NCBI GenBank assembly: GCA_963575745.1
Contig: CAUYUJ010020149.1
Coordinates: 57,501 to 121,500 of the forward strand
Direction: 5' to 3'
DNA: 64,000 bases
Origin: Prorocentrum cordatum
Lineage: Eukaryota > Sar > Dinophyceae > Prorocentrales > Prorocentraceae
Each line of letters opens with the position of its first letter. Within the stretch, counting starts at the first letter, position 1. This document shows positions 31,303 to 42,499 of the stretch, piece by piece. The position numbers and the translations under genes are program-made. The notes below the pieces were generated by a model, which saw only the letters and a list, made by a program, of their open reading frames with translations, made no database searches and was not told where the DNA came from.

Positions 31303-32297
31303 TCATCCCAGTGCGACCCTGCCTAGGAGTTGGAACATTTAGGAAAGCAACATCTACATCTACACCGACAGCTACATTTACATCTACACCTGCATCTACA
31401 TCTACATCAACATCAACACCGGGACTCACATCTACATATACATCTACACCTACATCTACACCTACATCTACATATACATCTACATCTACACCTACATCCA
31501 CATCTACACCTACACCTACATCTACATCTACACTTTCGCGTTGGTTTTGCTGTTGCTTTGCATTGCCTTTGCTTTTGCTCTTGCCTTTGCTTTTGCCTTT
31601 GCCTTTGCTTTTGCTTTTGCTGTTGCTGTTGCTTTTGCTTTGCTTTTGTTGTTGCTTTTGCTTGACTTTGTTTTTGCTTTGCCTACGCACAGACACACAC
31701 AGCACACCTGCGCTATGCTATGCTATGCTATGCTGCGCTATGGTATGCTATACTATGCTATGCTATGCTATGCTGCGCTAAGCAATGCTATGCTATGCTA
31801 TGCTATGCGATGCTATGCTATTCTGAGCTAAGATATGCTATGCTATGCTATGCTGTGCTATGCTGTGCTATGCTATGCTATGCTATGCTGTGCTAATGCT
31901 GCGCTGCGCTATGCTGCGCTGCGCTAAGCTAAGCTAAGCTAAGCTAAGCTAGGCTAGGCTAGGCTAGGCTAGGCAAAGCCAAGCTAAGCTAAGCCAAGCC
32001 AAGCTAAGCTAAGCTAAGCTAAGCTAAGATGAGATAAGCTAAGCTAAGCTAAGCTATGTTAAGCTAAGCTAAGCTAAGCTAGGCTAGGCAAAGCAAAGCT
32101 AAGCTAAGCTAAGCTAAGCTAGGCTAAGCTAAGCTAAGCTAAGCTTAGCTAAGCTGGGTGAACCCAGGGGACGCAACTGGGGGAACCGCGGGGCGGATGC
32201 TGGGGGATCCGCCCGGGGCGAGCCCCACTGCCCGGCCCCTTTAAGCTAATAAAGTAAGAACCCTTCTAGGCAGAACCTAGGTAGGGAACAACGATGG
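31303..32297 (+). mobile_element. Satellite-core composite element, copy 2
   Basis: Left end ATCCCAGTGCGACC, CTGCCTAGGAGTTGGA, then AGGAAAGCA. The core runs in order: (ACATCT)n at about 31350-31530; a CACTTTCGCGTTGGTTTTGC bridge; TTGCT-type repeats; (CTATG)n at about 31710-31890; (TAAGC)n at about 31920-32155. Right end at about 32160-32297 with GGGGGAACCGCGGGGCGG, CCCCTTTAAG, AGTAAGAACCC, CTAGGCAGAACCTAGG and TAGGGAACAACG. Copy 3 shares the bridge and the block order, so the core is inherited as a unit. It lies between two halves of a 161-bp inverted-repeat element. Confidence 0.75.
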
Positions 32298-32349
32298 GTT
32301 CATGCATAAATTTATTCAGAACTTAATCATGTATTACAAACTGCCGTGT

Positions 32350-32452
32350 AACCTGGGGACGATTTTCCGTTTGTCTTTGCCTTTTTTCGGCGACTTGTCG
32401 GGTATCTTTCATTCTCCGCCCAAAATCCGCCTGTAGGGGGGACATGCCCGAC
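32350..32452 (+). mobile_element. 161-bp inverted-repeat element, copy 3, right half
   Basis: Contains the internal CTGGGGACGATTT motif and the right end AAAATCCGCCTGTAG, then GGGGGGACATGCCCGACCT, as in copies 1 and 2. Confidence 0.65.
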
Positions 32453-32576
32453 CTCAGCCTCGGGCGAGGATCGAGCCGCTCCAGGGCGTGCCGCGGGGCG
32501 CTCTCCGAGCGGCTCTGGATCGGCCGCGGCGCCCGACACACACTGCCCAGACCCGCGGGCTCTCTGAGCCTCCCCC

Positions 32577-32660
32577 CTCCTCCTCCTCCTCCTCCTCCTC
32601 CTCCTCCTCCTCCTCCTCCTCCTCCTCCTCCTCCCCCTCCTCCTCCTCCTCCTCCTCCTC
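32577..32660. repeat. CTC microsatellite
   Basis: (CTC)n of about 85 bp. Confidence 0.95.
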
Positions 32661-33424
32661 GAGCGAGGGGGCGAACCCCGCCTTCGTTCTGCCCGGGCCG
32701 GAAAACTCCGAGGCGAGTCTGGCCGCGGCCGCCGGGGCGCCCCGGCAGGCACGGATGAGGGCGGCCAGGCAGGCCCGAGCTATAGACCGAGTCGCGAAGT
32801 CGGGTCGGGTCGGAAGCGGATCGGATCGCCGGCGAATCGTCCCGCATTCGGATCGAAGTCGGCTCGGCCTCGGGTCGGGTCGAAATCACGGCCCAAGATG
32901 GGCGGATCGGATCGCATCGAGCCGCCTCGCATCGCATCGATTCGGGTCGGGGCGGGCCCTGACGCCGCGGCGCCAGAGGAGCCGGACCCCGGACGCCCCG
33001 AGGCAGGATCGCAGTCCGGACTCGGAGGTGGATAGACCTCCTACCCCGACACGTCGATGGGCGAATTGGCCGTTCTCGGTTCGCGAGAGGGCGTCGCGGC
33101 CGTCATTTTTGCGGGTCCAGGTTCGTCGGTTTCGGTCCCAGGCCGTTCTCGCTACAGGGTGGTTTGCTAAAGGGAGGTTCGTCCACCGCCCAGGGACGGT
33201 CGGTCGCTTCAGGTCCTGGCCCTCTGCAGGCCAGCGGCGCTCCGTGGGCCCCCCCCCCCCCTGCCAAGGGCGCCCCGCGGCAGAAGAGTTCGGCGGCACG
33301 GCCGCGGCCCCGCCGCGGGCCTTCCGGGCTGAGCGCCGCCAGTGGCCCAGAGTCGGCCCACGTGGAACGCTCTGGCGATCGGAAGCCCGCCGAGGGTTCA
33401 ACCTGATTCTGTTTGTTGTGCCTC
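32661..33424. other. GC-rich stretch with GGATCG/GGGTCG patches
   Basis: Positions 32800-32960 are rich in TCGGGTCGG and GGATCGGATCG motifs. A 578-codon forward frame and a 171-codon reverse frame cross it without recognisable domains. Confidence 0.5.
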
Positions 33425-33426
33425 TT

Positions 33427-33726
33427 CTCCTCCTCCTCCTCCTCCTCCTCCTCCTCCTCCTCCTCCTCCTCCTCCTCCTCCTCCTCCCTCCCTCCCTCTC
33501 TCCCTCCTCCTCCCTTCTCCTCCCTCCTCCCTCCCCTCCTCTCCTCCTCCTCCTCCTCTTACTCCTCTCCTCCTCCCCATCGCCTCCTCCCTTTCCTCCT
33601 CCCCTCCCTCCCTCCTCCTCCCCTTCCTCCTCCCCTCCCTCCGTTCCTCCGTTCCTCCTCCCTTCCTCTCCTCCTCCTCCTCTTCCTCCTCCTCCTCCTC
33701 CTCCTCCTCCTCCTCCTCCTCCTCCA
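33427..33726. repeat. CTC / CCTCC pyrimidine tract
   Basis: 300 bp of (CTC)n, (CCTC)n and TTCCTCC. Homopolymeric peptides in all frames. Confidence 0.95.
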
Positions 33727-33874
33727 AGGTTGAGTGATCCACGCGGTGTCCAGAGCCACCGCCAGGGTCGTCACGGCGCGAGCCTGCTGGTTATAGACCC
33801 ACTTCCCCCGGGGACGGGCTCCTCGTCCTCAGTCGGTCTGCTGGACGGCCCTGGGCTCCTCTCCAGGGGCCCCC

Positions 33875-34051
33875 TACAGTCAAAAACCCCAATAAGGACG
33901 CGCGACTTTGCTCAGGGTACCCTTGCGTCCTTGCTCTTCCTTGCTCTTGCGTCCTTCAGGTTTTCGCCGTCCGCCGCCCCAAAAATCCCAACTTCGGCTT
34001 CCAAGGGTCTTGCGTCCTTACCGCGCGTCCTTATTAGGGTTTTTGACTGTA
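33875..34051. mobile_element. Mariner-type MITE with 28-bp inverted ends
   Basis: Starts TA then CAGTCAAAAACCCCAATAAG and GACGCGCG. Ends with the exact reverse complement except one base (CGCGCGTCC, then TTATTAGGGTTTTTGACTG), then TA. The TA on each side fits the TA target duplication of the Tc1/mariner superfamily, as does the CAGT terminus. The 177-bp body has no open frame but repeats CTTGCGTCCTT, an internal match to the TIR. Confidence 0.8.
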
Positions 34052-34096
34052 CCCAGAGGCCCATGGACGGCGAACCTGGACGCCAGCAGAATTGTG

Positions 34097-34257
34097 CGGG
34101 CGTTGATTCAGGAGTGCGCCCAGGAGGCTGCAGACCCTGGAGGATTCCTGAACTGATGAGGGCGGCGGTGGTCCGCCAGGCCTCGATTGGAGTGCCACCG
34201 GCTTACAGACCCTGGATCCCTTAACATCCAATGGTTCCTTATCCAATGCCCCCACCG
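34097..34257 (+). repeat. Interspersed repeat R1, copy 3
   Basis: GGGCGTTGATTCAGGAGTGC, GCCCAGGAGGC, GACCCTGGAGGATTCCTGAA, GAGTGCCACCGGC and CCTTATCCAATGCCCCCACC, in the same order as at 10403 and 12534. Confidence 0.65.
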
Positions 34258-34495
34258 TAAACCGTCAGCCTGGATGCCGCTGGGGACCTCGTGGAGCTCT
34301 GAGCCACCTGCCCTCTCGCCTGTCTGCCCCGGAGATCAGCAGAGAAGCAGAGCAGGAGGACCCGGACAGTGGATGCCTTTCTGTCTCGACCCGACGTCGG
34401 TTCCGCCAAGTGTTTTGATCGTATTTGGGCCCTCGTGGGCCGTCTGGGGGCCCTCTTGGGCCCTTTTGGGCCCCTTTTGGGGCGCCTCTGGGGCC

Positions 34496-34850
34496 GTCAC
34501 GCATCCACACACACATCCACACACACACACACACGCGCACACGAACACGCACACACACATACACAAGCACACGCGCACGCACACACGCACGCGCACACGC
34601 GCACACGCGCACACGCGCACACGCGCACACGCGCACATGCGCACACGCGCACATGCGCACACGCGCACACGTGCACACGCGCACACGCGCACACGCGCAC
34701 ACGCGCACACGCGCACGCGCGCACACGCGCACACGCGCGCACGCGCACTTACACACATTCACACATATCCACACACAACACAACACAACACAACACAACA
34801 CAGCACAACACAACACAACACAACACAATATACACACAACACAACACAAA
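34496..34850. repeat. CA / CACG and AACAC microsatellite
   Basis: (CA)n with CGCA variants to about 34760, then (ACAAC)n pentamers to 34850. Confidence 0.95.
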
Positions 34851-34857
34851 ACAACAT

Positions 34858-35715
34858 TATCCCAGTGCGACCCTACCTAGGAGTTGGAGCATCTAGGAAA
34901 GCAACATCTACATCTACATCGACAGCTACATTAACATCTACACCTGCATCTACATCTACATCAACATCAACAGCGAGACTCACATCTACATCTACATCTA
35001 CATCTACACCTACCTCTACACCTACATCTACATCTACATCTACATCTACATCTACATCTACATCTACATCTACATCTACATCTACATCTACATCTACACC
35101 TACATCCTCATCTACACCTGCATCTACATCTACATCTACACTTTCGCATTGGTTTTGCTAGGGTATGCTAGGCTGCGCTATGCTGCGCTAGGCTATGCTA
35201 TGCTATGCTATGCTGCGCTATGCTATGTTATGCTATGCTATGCTATGCTGTGCTATGTTTTGCTATGCTATGTTGCACTATGCTATGCTATGCTATGCTA
35301 GGCTATGATATGATATGCTATGCTGCGCTGTGCTATGCTATGCTATGCTATGCTGCGCTATGCTATGCTATGATATACTATGCTATGCTGCGCTATGCTA
35401 TGCTATGCTGTGCTATGCTATGCTATGCTATGCTAATCTGCGCTATGCTATGCTTTGCTGGGTTATGCTATGATATGCTAAACTCAAGCTAAGCTAAGCT
35501 AAGCTACAGCTAAGCGAAGCTAAGATGAAGCTAAGCTAAGCTAAGCTGAGCCAAGCTAAGATGATATACGCATAACTAAGGTAAGAGGGCGCAACTGGGG
35601 GAACCGCGGGGCGGGGACCGGGGGAACCGCCCGGGGCGGGACCCATTGCCTGGCCCCTTTAAGCTAAGAGAGTAAGAACCCTCTAGGCAGAGCCTAGGTA
35701 GGGAACAACGCACAC
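34858..35715 (+). mobile_element. Satellite-core composite element, copy 3
   Basis: Left end ATCCCAGTGCGACC, CTACCTAGGAGTTGGAG, then CTAGGAAAGCA. Core: (ACATCT)n at about 34905-35135; bridge CACTTTCGCATTGGTTTTGC; (CTATG)n at about 35161-35480; short AAGCT stretch at 35485-35560. Right end at about 35590-35715 with GGGGGAACCGCGGGGCGG, GGACCGGGGGAACCGCC, CCCCTTTAAG, AGTAAGAACCC, CTAGGCAGAGCCTAGG and TAGGGAACAACG. It sits inside CA-type microsatellites, so its edges are very clear. Confidence 0.75.
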
Positions 35716-36510
35716 ACAGTCACACACAGTCGCACACAGTCGCACACACAGTCACACACAGTCGCACTCAGTCACACACACAGTCTCACACAGTCACACA
35801 CACAGTCACACACAGTCACACAGTCACACACAGTCACACACACAGTCACACACAACACAACACAATACAACACAACACAACATAACACAACACAACACAA
35901 CACAACACAACACAACACAACACAACATAACACACTACACCACACCACAACACAACACACCACAACACAACACAACACAACACACCCACACCCACGCCCA
36001 CACCCACACCCACACGCACGCACGCACTCACGCACGCACACACACACGAACACAGACGAACACACACGAACACACACGAACACACACGAACACACACGAG
36101 CACACACACACACACGAACACACACACACACGAACACACACACACACGCGAACACACGCACAAACACACGCACGAACACACACACACACACACGAACACA
36201 CACGAACACACACGAACACACACGAACACACACACACACAGGAACACGCACGAGCACGCACACACACACACACCAACACACACATACGAGTCGACACACG
36301 AACACACGCACACGAATACAAACACACACACATACACGAACACACACGCCCAAATACACACAATCACGCGCACGAACACACACACACACACTCACGAACA
36401 CACACGAACACACACACGAAGACATTCGCACGAAGACACACACACACACGAACACACACACACACACGAATATGCACACAAACACACACGACACACACAC
36501 ACGCACGAGC
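35712..36510. repeat. CA-rich microsatellite tract
   Basis: ACACAGTC, AACAC pentamer and ACACGA hexamer phases, about 800 bp. Cys/Val-rich reverse frames are artefacts. Confidence 0.95.
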
Positions 36511-36985
36511 TTGTCGCTCGTGTCCTCCCTCCATCATACCTTCCATACTCTCCTTGCCATCACCGTTTTGCTGTCGGATCGGCCACCATGGGCCGAAGAG
36601 AGCGCTGCAGGGCCGTGCGAGCAAGAGAGGCCAATACCTTGCTGTACAAAGCAGAGAGGGAAGGAGGGCTTCGGAGGCACGGCGAGAGGGATCGTGGATC
36701 GAAGAGAGGGGGAGAGAGAAGAAACGTCAGCACGAAGACGGCGTGGCCAGGGAATTGAAAAGTTTGAGGTTCGGAGAATTCACGATCAGCGGCAATTGGG
36801 ACTTCTCGCGTTGCACACGTCGCTGCAAGCAGGGGGGACAATTTTCGCTCAGTGTTCGAACGCTGTGTTGTTCATGACTCGCGTGTGGTTCGCACTCGTC
36901 TCTGCGATGCTGCACACTGTAGGATATGGCCTCAACTTGCTCGACCTACATTTCCACAATCGTATATCTATCTAGAAAGAAGCTC
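36511..36985. other. Unassigned stretch, moderate complexity
   Basis: A 167-codon forward frame (36472-36975) ends with a hydrophobic segment (MTRVWFALVSAMLHTVGYGL). Its first part is CA microsatellite, and I recognise no family. Could be an exon, but there is no supporting evidence. Confidence 0.2.
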
Positions 36986-36989
36986 CAGC

Positions 36990-37225
36990 CTGGGGGCGCC
37001 CAGCCCACAACCATCCGGGAACGCTTTTCGATACCCTCCCGATTCGCTTCCCAGAGGCGGCCCAGAGAGGCCAGATGGTTCCAGAAAGCGCCCAGTAGGG
37101 TCCAAGAGGCCTCCAAGACAGCCTGAGAGCGCTCCAGGACGCCCAAGATGGCCCCATGACGGCCCAAGACGCCCCAAAGAAGCCCCTAATAACGCTCGAA
37201 GATGACCCCCAAGAGGGCTCAAAGA
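36990..37225 (+). repeat. 11-bp degenerate repeat block
   Basis: CCCAGAGGCGGCCCAGAGAGG and further CCAAGANGGCC units, many at 10-11-bp spacing. Followed by CTC (37320) and CA (37390-37420) microsatellites. Confidence 0.7.
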
Positions 37226-37384
37226 GGCACATATCAGTGATGTCCCTTGTGTATTTTCCCCACATGCTTCGTGGGGTTCTGGTTTTCTTCCCTGCCGCGT
37301 CTCACCCGCGTTTCTCCTTCTCCTTCTCCTCCTCCTTCTCCCTCTCCTCGCACACAGAGACACACATACACACAGAAACAGCAA

Positions 37385-37418
<34 letters not shown>

Positions 37419-37559
37419 TGGCAACGCCAGTGCGCGACTGGCGTGTTCACCGCATCACACAGCCAAGACGCATGCACTACATAATGGGCACCCACATGAG
37501 ACACACCAGACGCACGCAACACAATCACTAGCGCATCCTTGACGTGTTGACGGCATCAT

Positions 37560-37990
37560 ACACGGGGGTGCGCAGGGGGTGGACTCTGAGCGCGGCCGCT
37601 ATCCACGACACTGTCGCAACGCCCGGCAGGCGTGGAACCTTCTGGACACCATGGGGCGAGCGCAGGGGGTGGTCTCTGAGCGCGGCCGATGTCCACGACT
37701 CTGTCGCAAAGCCTAGCAGGCGTGGCTCTTTCTGGACACCATAGGGGGTGCGCAGGGGGTGGTCTCTGGGCGCGGCCGCTATCCACGACACTGTCGCAAA
37801 GCCTAGCAGGCGTGGCACTTTCTGGACACCATTTGGGGTTGCGCAGGGGGTGGTCTCTCAGCGCGGCCGCTATCCATGACACTGTCGCAAAGCCTAGCAG
37901 GCGTGCTCTTTCTTGGTCACCATAGGGGGTGCGCATGGGGTGGTCTTGCACCGCGGTCCCTGCACGCGCCAATGTTGGAGGCTCAACAGT
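37560..37990 (+). repeat. Tandem repeat of about 89 bp, five units
   Basis: Units start near 37563, 37651, 37742, 37833 and 37923 with GGGGGTGCGCAGGGGGTGG. Each of the first four then has GAGCGCGGCCG, TATCCACGACACTGTCGCAA, and AGGCGTGG.ACTTTCTGGAC. The last unit is diverged. A reverse frame (37556-38215) stays open through the array but is repetitive. Confidence 0.9.
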
Positions 37991-38635
37991 CGTGGCACTT
38001 TCTCGACTTCGGAGGGGACTGCAGGAAGCGTGGCACATTCTTCTTGGACAGTATTCACTGGCGACTGCTCGCTCGAGTCGAGCGCCTGGGGCCTCCGCAG
38101 CCGTGAATGGACCTGCCGGCTCCGAGCAACATATCGTACCACCATTCCGAGGGAGAGGGAGGACGAGGACAGGAGGCGGAGGACGGAGGAAGCGAGGGGA
38201 GGAGGGAGACTGCACGCTCGAGTCGAGCGCCTGGGGCCTCCAGGGCCGCAGATGGACCTGGTGGCCCGCCGGGCCCAGGGCCGCCGAGCGGGCCCGGGGC
38301 CCGCCGAGCGGGCCTGGGGGCCGCCGAGCATTTTCGTTTCTCTCAGACCTGATCAGAGGCTTTCCGCCGAAAATCGCGTTCCATAGTGCTCGTTGCCTCG
38401 TGGGCGTCGCAGATCGCTTTCCATGTGTACTGAACAGAACTTGTCAAATCTCTTCTCCACTCTCCTCCCTCCTCTCCTCTTGACTGGCGTCACCAACGGT
38501 ATCGGCGGGGCAACAGCCACCAGCATCATTCTCACATGCTTCACTTCAGCTGTCAGCACTCCGGCCATAATCGAAGTATGTGGGGTCCCTCGGTAGCGTA
38601 ATTATTATATTTTTTTCGCGCTCTCGCGTTCTGGG
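37991..38635. other. Unassigned stretch
   Basis: Contains GACTGCTCGCTCGAGTCGAG at about 38052 and a near copy at about 38208 (GACTGCACGCTCGAGTCGAG), each followed by CGCCTGGGGCCTCC, so a duplication of about 155 bp. No gene recognised. Confidence 0.5.
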
Positions 38636-39105
38636 CTTCCGACGCTCCAAGATGGCCCCAGAGGCCCCCGAAACCTTTTCAAGAGACCCCCAAAAGGGCC
38701 CCGGCCCACAGCGGCCCCAGAAACGCCCAGTACACTTTAGGCGATGCTTAAGGAAACTTAAGTTTTCGGCCAGGGTCTCGATTATTCTTAACGTTTCAAT
38801 GTAAATCTTAAGATTTTAATGGAAATCTTAGGTTTCTATTCCAGTTCTGAGACTATGAATTTCTTAACCCATGATTTCTTAAGCATTTCGCAGGGTGTAG
38901 GGCCCCAAGGGTGGCCCAAGAGGGGGGACGCGAACCGACAAAATTCGAGCCCTCCGCCCAAGAGGCCCCCCTGGAGGCCCCAAGAGGCCCCCAAGGGAAG
39001 CCAAGAGGCTCCCTCGAGGCCCCTCGAGGCCCTCAAGAGGCCAAGAACGAACCCCCCAGATGGCCCCAAACTGCCCCCAGGAGGCTTCCAAAACTGCCTC
39101 CGAGA
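38636..39105 (+). repeat. 11-bp degenerate repeat blocks
   Basis: Two blocks (about 38645-38725 and 38905-39105) of CCCCAAGAGGCC-type units, separated by an AT-rich patch with repeated TCTTAAG/AACTTAAG motifs (38740-38890). Confidence 0.7.
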
Positions 39106-39343
39106 AACCACTTCGCAGCTGCAAGGCCATCTCGCTACACCAGTACCAGGAATAGCATCGCATACGCTGCTCTCATAACAAACATTCGAACGGCCGGGCA
39201 CGACTGTGTTATGTTATGCGCCAGCGAACCCACTTACCCACCCCGCTACGTAACGCGCGCTATGCTGTGAAAAGCTTGAGCTCCTTTGACCTGCGCTTCT
39301 TCGTTATCCTCCTCGCCGGGATCTCCCTCTGGTCGGCTTGAGC

Positions 39344-40165
39344 TTACGCCAGCCGCGCCTTGATCTTCTTGCTCTTGGCCTCGAGTTGGGAGTGCGTCGT
39401 GCTGAGGCCCTGGTGCAACTCCTCGAGGCTCTGGCGCTCCGCGTCGGTGCAGTCCATGTCCGCGAGATTGTCAAAGAAGCTCTGGTCCCACTCGAACTTG
39501 AACATGGGCTCGTCGCCCTTCGCACTGCCGTCCTGGGAGTTGGGACTGCGAATGCACTCCCTCTGAGACTGCCAGCGCCTGCGCCGCGTTGGTCTTGGCT
39601 TCGTTGGCGTCTGCCAACTTCATGGCCGCTGCTTGCTCTTTCAACTCCGCCGCTGCCAAGCTCGAGCGAAGTCGTAAGACCAATGCAACAGCGTGTTTAT
39701 GTAGATGACTCGCATTCCTGCCCACCATGTCCGCCAACCGCAGAGCCACGATGGGGTTGTGCGATGCCGCATTCTGAGTGATGTTGTCCTTCTCCAAGCG
39801 CGCGAGCTGGAAGCTCAGCGTGATCTGTAGGTCCTGGTCCTCTGTGGCGGGGCGGGTCTTCTGGATAATGTTGGACACCTCTGAGCCTGAGCCTTTGCCT
39901 CTGCCCAAGCGGCGCTGCGTGACGCTACCGCTACTGGGGGAGTTGCTGCGGCTGCTGGACTTGAGGATGTCCTGCACGTGCGCACCGTCGTCGCCTTCGT
40001 AGCAGTCGAGAAACTCGTCGTCGGAGCGCGCTGGCTGAAAGACGCCTTGCGCCCACGGGGTTGTTGATACAGCTCCACTTTGACCTTGCAGCTTGGGCAT
40101 GCCAATTTGTTCATGACCAGCACATCATTCCACTCACATTGCCCACATCCGCACCTGCTCCACAA
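39344..40165 (-). pseudogene. Zinc-ribbon plus coiled-coil protein, frameshifted
   Basis: Three reverse-strand segments join only with two frame changes (near 40050 and 39555). N-terminal segment: CGCGQCEWNDVLVMNKLACP, then SCKVKVELYQQP, a four-Cys zinc-ribbon-like pattern. Middle (about 40090-39560): SDDEFLDCYEGDDGAHVQDI, then a Ser-rich stretch, and a helical stretch including LEKDNITQNAASHNPIVALR and LRSSLAAAELKEQAAAMKLA. C-terminal: MFKFEWDQSFFDNLADMDCT, DAERQSLEELHQGLSTTHSQ, LEAKSKKIKARLA, then stop at 39344. I recognise no named family. The mix of Zn ribbon and coiled coil could fit an ORF1-type protein of a non-LTR retroelement, but that is inference. Either a pseudogene or a gene with undetected introns. 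Confidence 0.5.
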
Positions 40166-40344
40166 CGGTTTTGCAACAAAGGGAACCAGGGCGGCTGGCT
40201 GGGCACGTTACCTGCCTCTGTCTTGGTCGGGGCTCTGGTGGTGTGGCGGGCCGCCATGGGCCAAGTCCCTCAAGCCCTGCTGGGAAGTGCGGGGGTCCTG
40301 TGCGCCAGCATGGTGCTCGAGCCCAAATGGCTTGAGTAAGGAAA

Positions 40345-40655
40345 GCGAGAATGAGAACGAGGAGGAGGAGGGGAAGGATGAGGAGGAGGAGGAGGAAGAG
40401 GAGGAGGAGGAGGAGGAGGGAGAACGAGGAGCAGGGACGAGGGGGGAAGAGGAGGAGGAGGAGGATCATGAGGTAGAGGATGAGACGGATGATGATGAGG
40501 ATTCTGCTGATGATGATGATGCTGATGATGATGCTGATGCTGACGATGATGATGCTGATGCTGGTGCTGATGATGATGCTGCTGCTGATGATGATGCTGA
40601 CGATGCTGATGGTGATGATGATGATGAGGAGGAGGAGGAGGAATAATAACAAGGA
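40345..40655 (+). repeat. GGA then GAT/GCT triplet tract
   Basis: (GGA)n to about 40470, then GAT/GCT/GAC triplets to about 40640. Confidence 0.95.
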
Positions 40656-40839
40656 CAAGTAATCAAAATGCTGATACTCAGAATACCGATACAATGAATA
40701 ATTGCACTACAGATAATACTACCATTAGCCGTCATTCCAACAGGACTACGATCCATCATATCAAACATAATCATATTCACACTAGTAATTCTACTTATAG
40801 TAATAGTGCTAGCTAGCACCAATGCGAATAACACGATTA

Positions 40840-40906
40840 ATACGAACACTACTACTACTGCTACTGCTACTGCTACTACTACTGTACTACAGCTACTAGT
40901 AAAAGA

Positions 40907-40957
<51 letters not shown>

Positions 40958-41002
40958 GTTACCACTACTACTACGACTACCACCACTACTACCACCACCA
41001 CC

Positions 41003-41057
<55 letters not shown>

Positions 41058-41070
41058 TTACTAAACACTA

Positions 41071-41102
<32 letters not shown>

Positions 41103-41146
41103 TGGTACTACTGCTGCTACTGCTACTGCTACTCCTTCTACTCCTG

Positions 41147-41191
<45 letters not shown>

Positions 41192-41251
41192 GTACCATTA
41201 CGCATCTTACTACTCTTACTCTTACTACCACTACCACTACTACTACCACTG

Positions 41252-41283
<32 letters not shown>

Positions 41284-41297
41284 GCTGCTACTACTAG

Positions 41298-41333
<36 letters not shown>
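40840..41333. repeat. ACT/CTA triplet microsatellite up to gap
   Basis: About 490 bp of (ACT)n with GCT, CCA and GAC variants, running straight into the N gap. The assembly probably broke on this repeat. Confidence 0.95.
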
Positions 41334-41433
41334 NNNNNNNNNNNNNNNNNNNNNNNNNNNNNNNNNNNNNNNNNNNNNNNNNNNNNNNNNNNNNNNNNNN
41401 NNNNNNNNNNNNNNNNNNNNNNNNNNNNNNNNN
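41334..41433. other. Assembly gap (100 N)
   Basis: Exactly 100 Ns, a conventional gap size; the left flank is (ACT)n. Order and orientation across it are not proven by the sequence. Confidence 0.98.
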
Positions 41434-41970
41434 GGGTGGCTCACACCCCTCCGCCGCGCGCCCGTCTCCTCCGCCTTCCGGTTCCTTCCTGCTCTCTCCT
41501 CCCTCCTTCCCCTCTCCCTGTCGCTGTTTTTTGGGGGTGTGCCCTGTCGCGGGCTTCCAGGTGGTCTTTGGCCTTCCACCTGGGTCTCGACAAAAACCTC
41601 CTTGATGGGCACACCCCCCCAGTCCTTTTTGTTGGTGGACGCTCGGCCGATACGCCTGGCCCCGGTGGACACCAGATCTAAAATGGATCTGGTGCCGGGG
41701 CCGCGGATTCAGCAGGAGGAGGAGGAGGAGGAGGAGGAGGAGGAGGAGGAGGAGGAAGAGGAGGAGGAGGGGGTAAGAGGAGGAGGAGGGTCACGACGAC
41801 GACGAGGATAAGCACGACGAGGCCTCTCTCGCGAGGCCGCCGCCGTGGCGGAGGCCGCCGCTGACGCGCCGGCGCCTGCGCCGGCCGCCCCGCCGCAGGC
41901 CCTCGGCAGCCGTCGGCTGCCTTCGGCGGGTCTCCGCGGCGATCGGCTGCGTTCGGCGGCCCTGGCAGCA

Positions 41971-42003
<33 letters not shown>

Positions 42004-42014
42004 TCGTCGTCGTT

Positions 42015-42062
<48 letters not shown>

Positions 42063-42331
42063 GTCGCGGCGGCGGCTGGCGGTGCGAGACCCCCGAGGGA
42101 TCCCACGCCGAGCCACAAGGTGGCTGCGCTTCCTTGATGGCCCTGGGGGCCCGAAGCTGGCCCCCGGAGACCCCGAACCGAGGAGGCCGGCGGGAAAAAG
42201 CTGGCCGCCTCGATTTGGTCTGTCGCGCCAGAAGTCCTCAGAGCTCTGCCGCTCCGCTGCCGAGAGCTCATCGGGAGGGACCTGCCGCTGGGCGGTGGCA
42301 CCCCCGAGCGTCTTTCCCCCCCCCCTCCGCG
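41434..42331. other. GC-rich stretch with GGA and GTC/GGC triplets
   Basis: (GGA)n at 41713-41775 and (GGC)n/(GTC)n at about 41962-42070. Frames over 200 codons on both strands are mostly repeat. No gene recognised. Confidence 0.5.
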
Positions 42332-42499
42332 ATGGGTTCTCGGCGGCGGTGGTCTCTGTTGTTCCTCTGGGGCCTGGGCTTCCGCCGCTCTGTCGCTGCC
42401 AGCCGGCCAGCGGCCCGCCTCCCCCAAACGCAGCCCCTCGACGCGCGCACGGAGATCGACCGCATCCTGGCCGCGGAGGCTCCCGAGGACGAAGGGTAG
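42332..42499 (+). CDS. Short open frame with signal-peptide-like start (doubtful)
   Basis: Starts ATG GGT TCT and gives 55 codons: a basic start, a hydrophobic run (RWSLLFLWGLGF), then a polar end with DARTEIDRILAAEAPED. GC3 is high. It could be a first exon, a relic of a targeted protein, or chance; no family recognised. Confidence 0.2.
   Translation: MGSRRRWSLLFLWGLGFRRSVAASRPAARLPQTQPLDARTEIDRILAAEAPEDEG

Noticed and set aside
32488-34224. 578-codon forward frame
   Set aside because: Runs through two CTC microsatellites, a MITE and repeat R1; no domain anywhere.
36472-36975. 167-codon frame as a membrane protein gene
   Set aside because: Its N-terminal part is CA microsatellite and the reverse strand is also open; one hydrophobic segment is not enough.
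37560-37990. CRISPR-like array
   Set aside because: Units are contiguous tandem repeats of about 89 bp without distinct spacers, in a eukaryotic setting.
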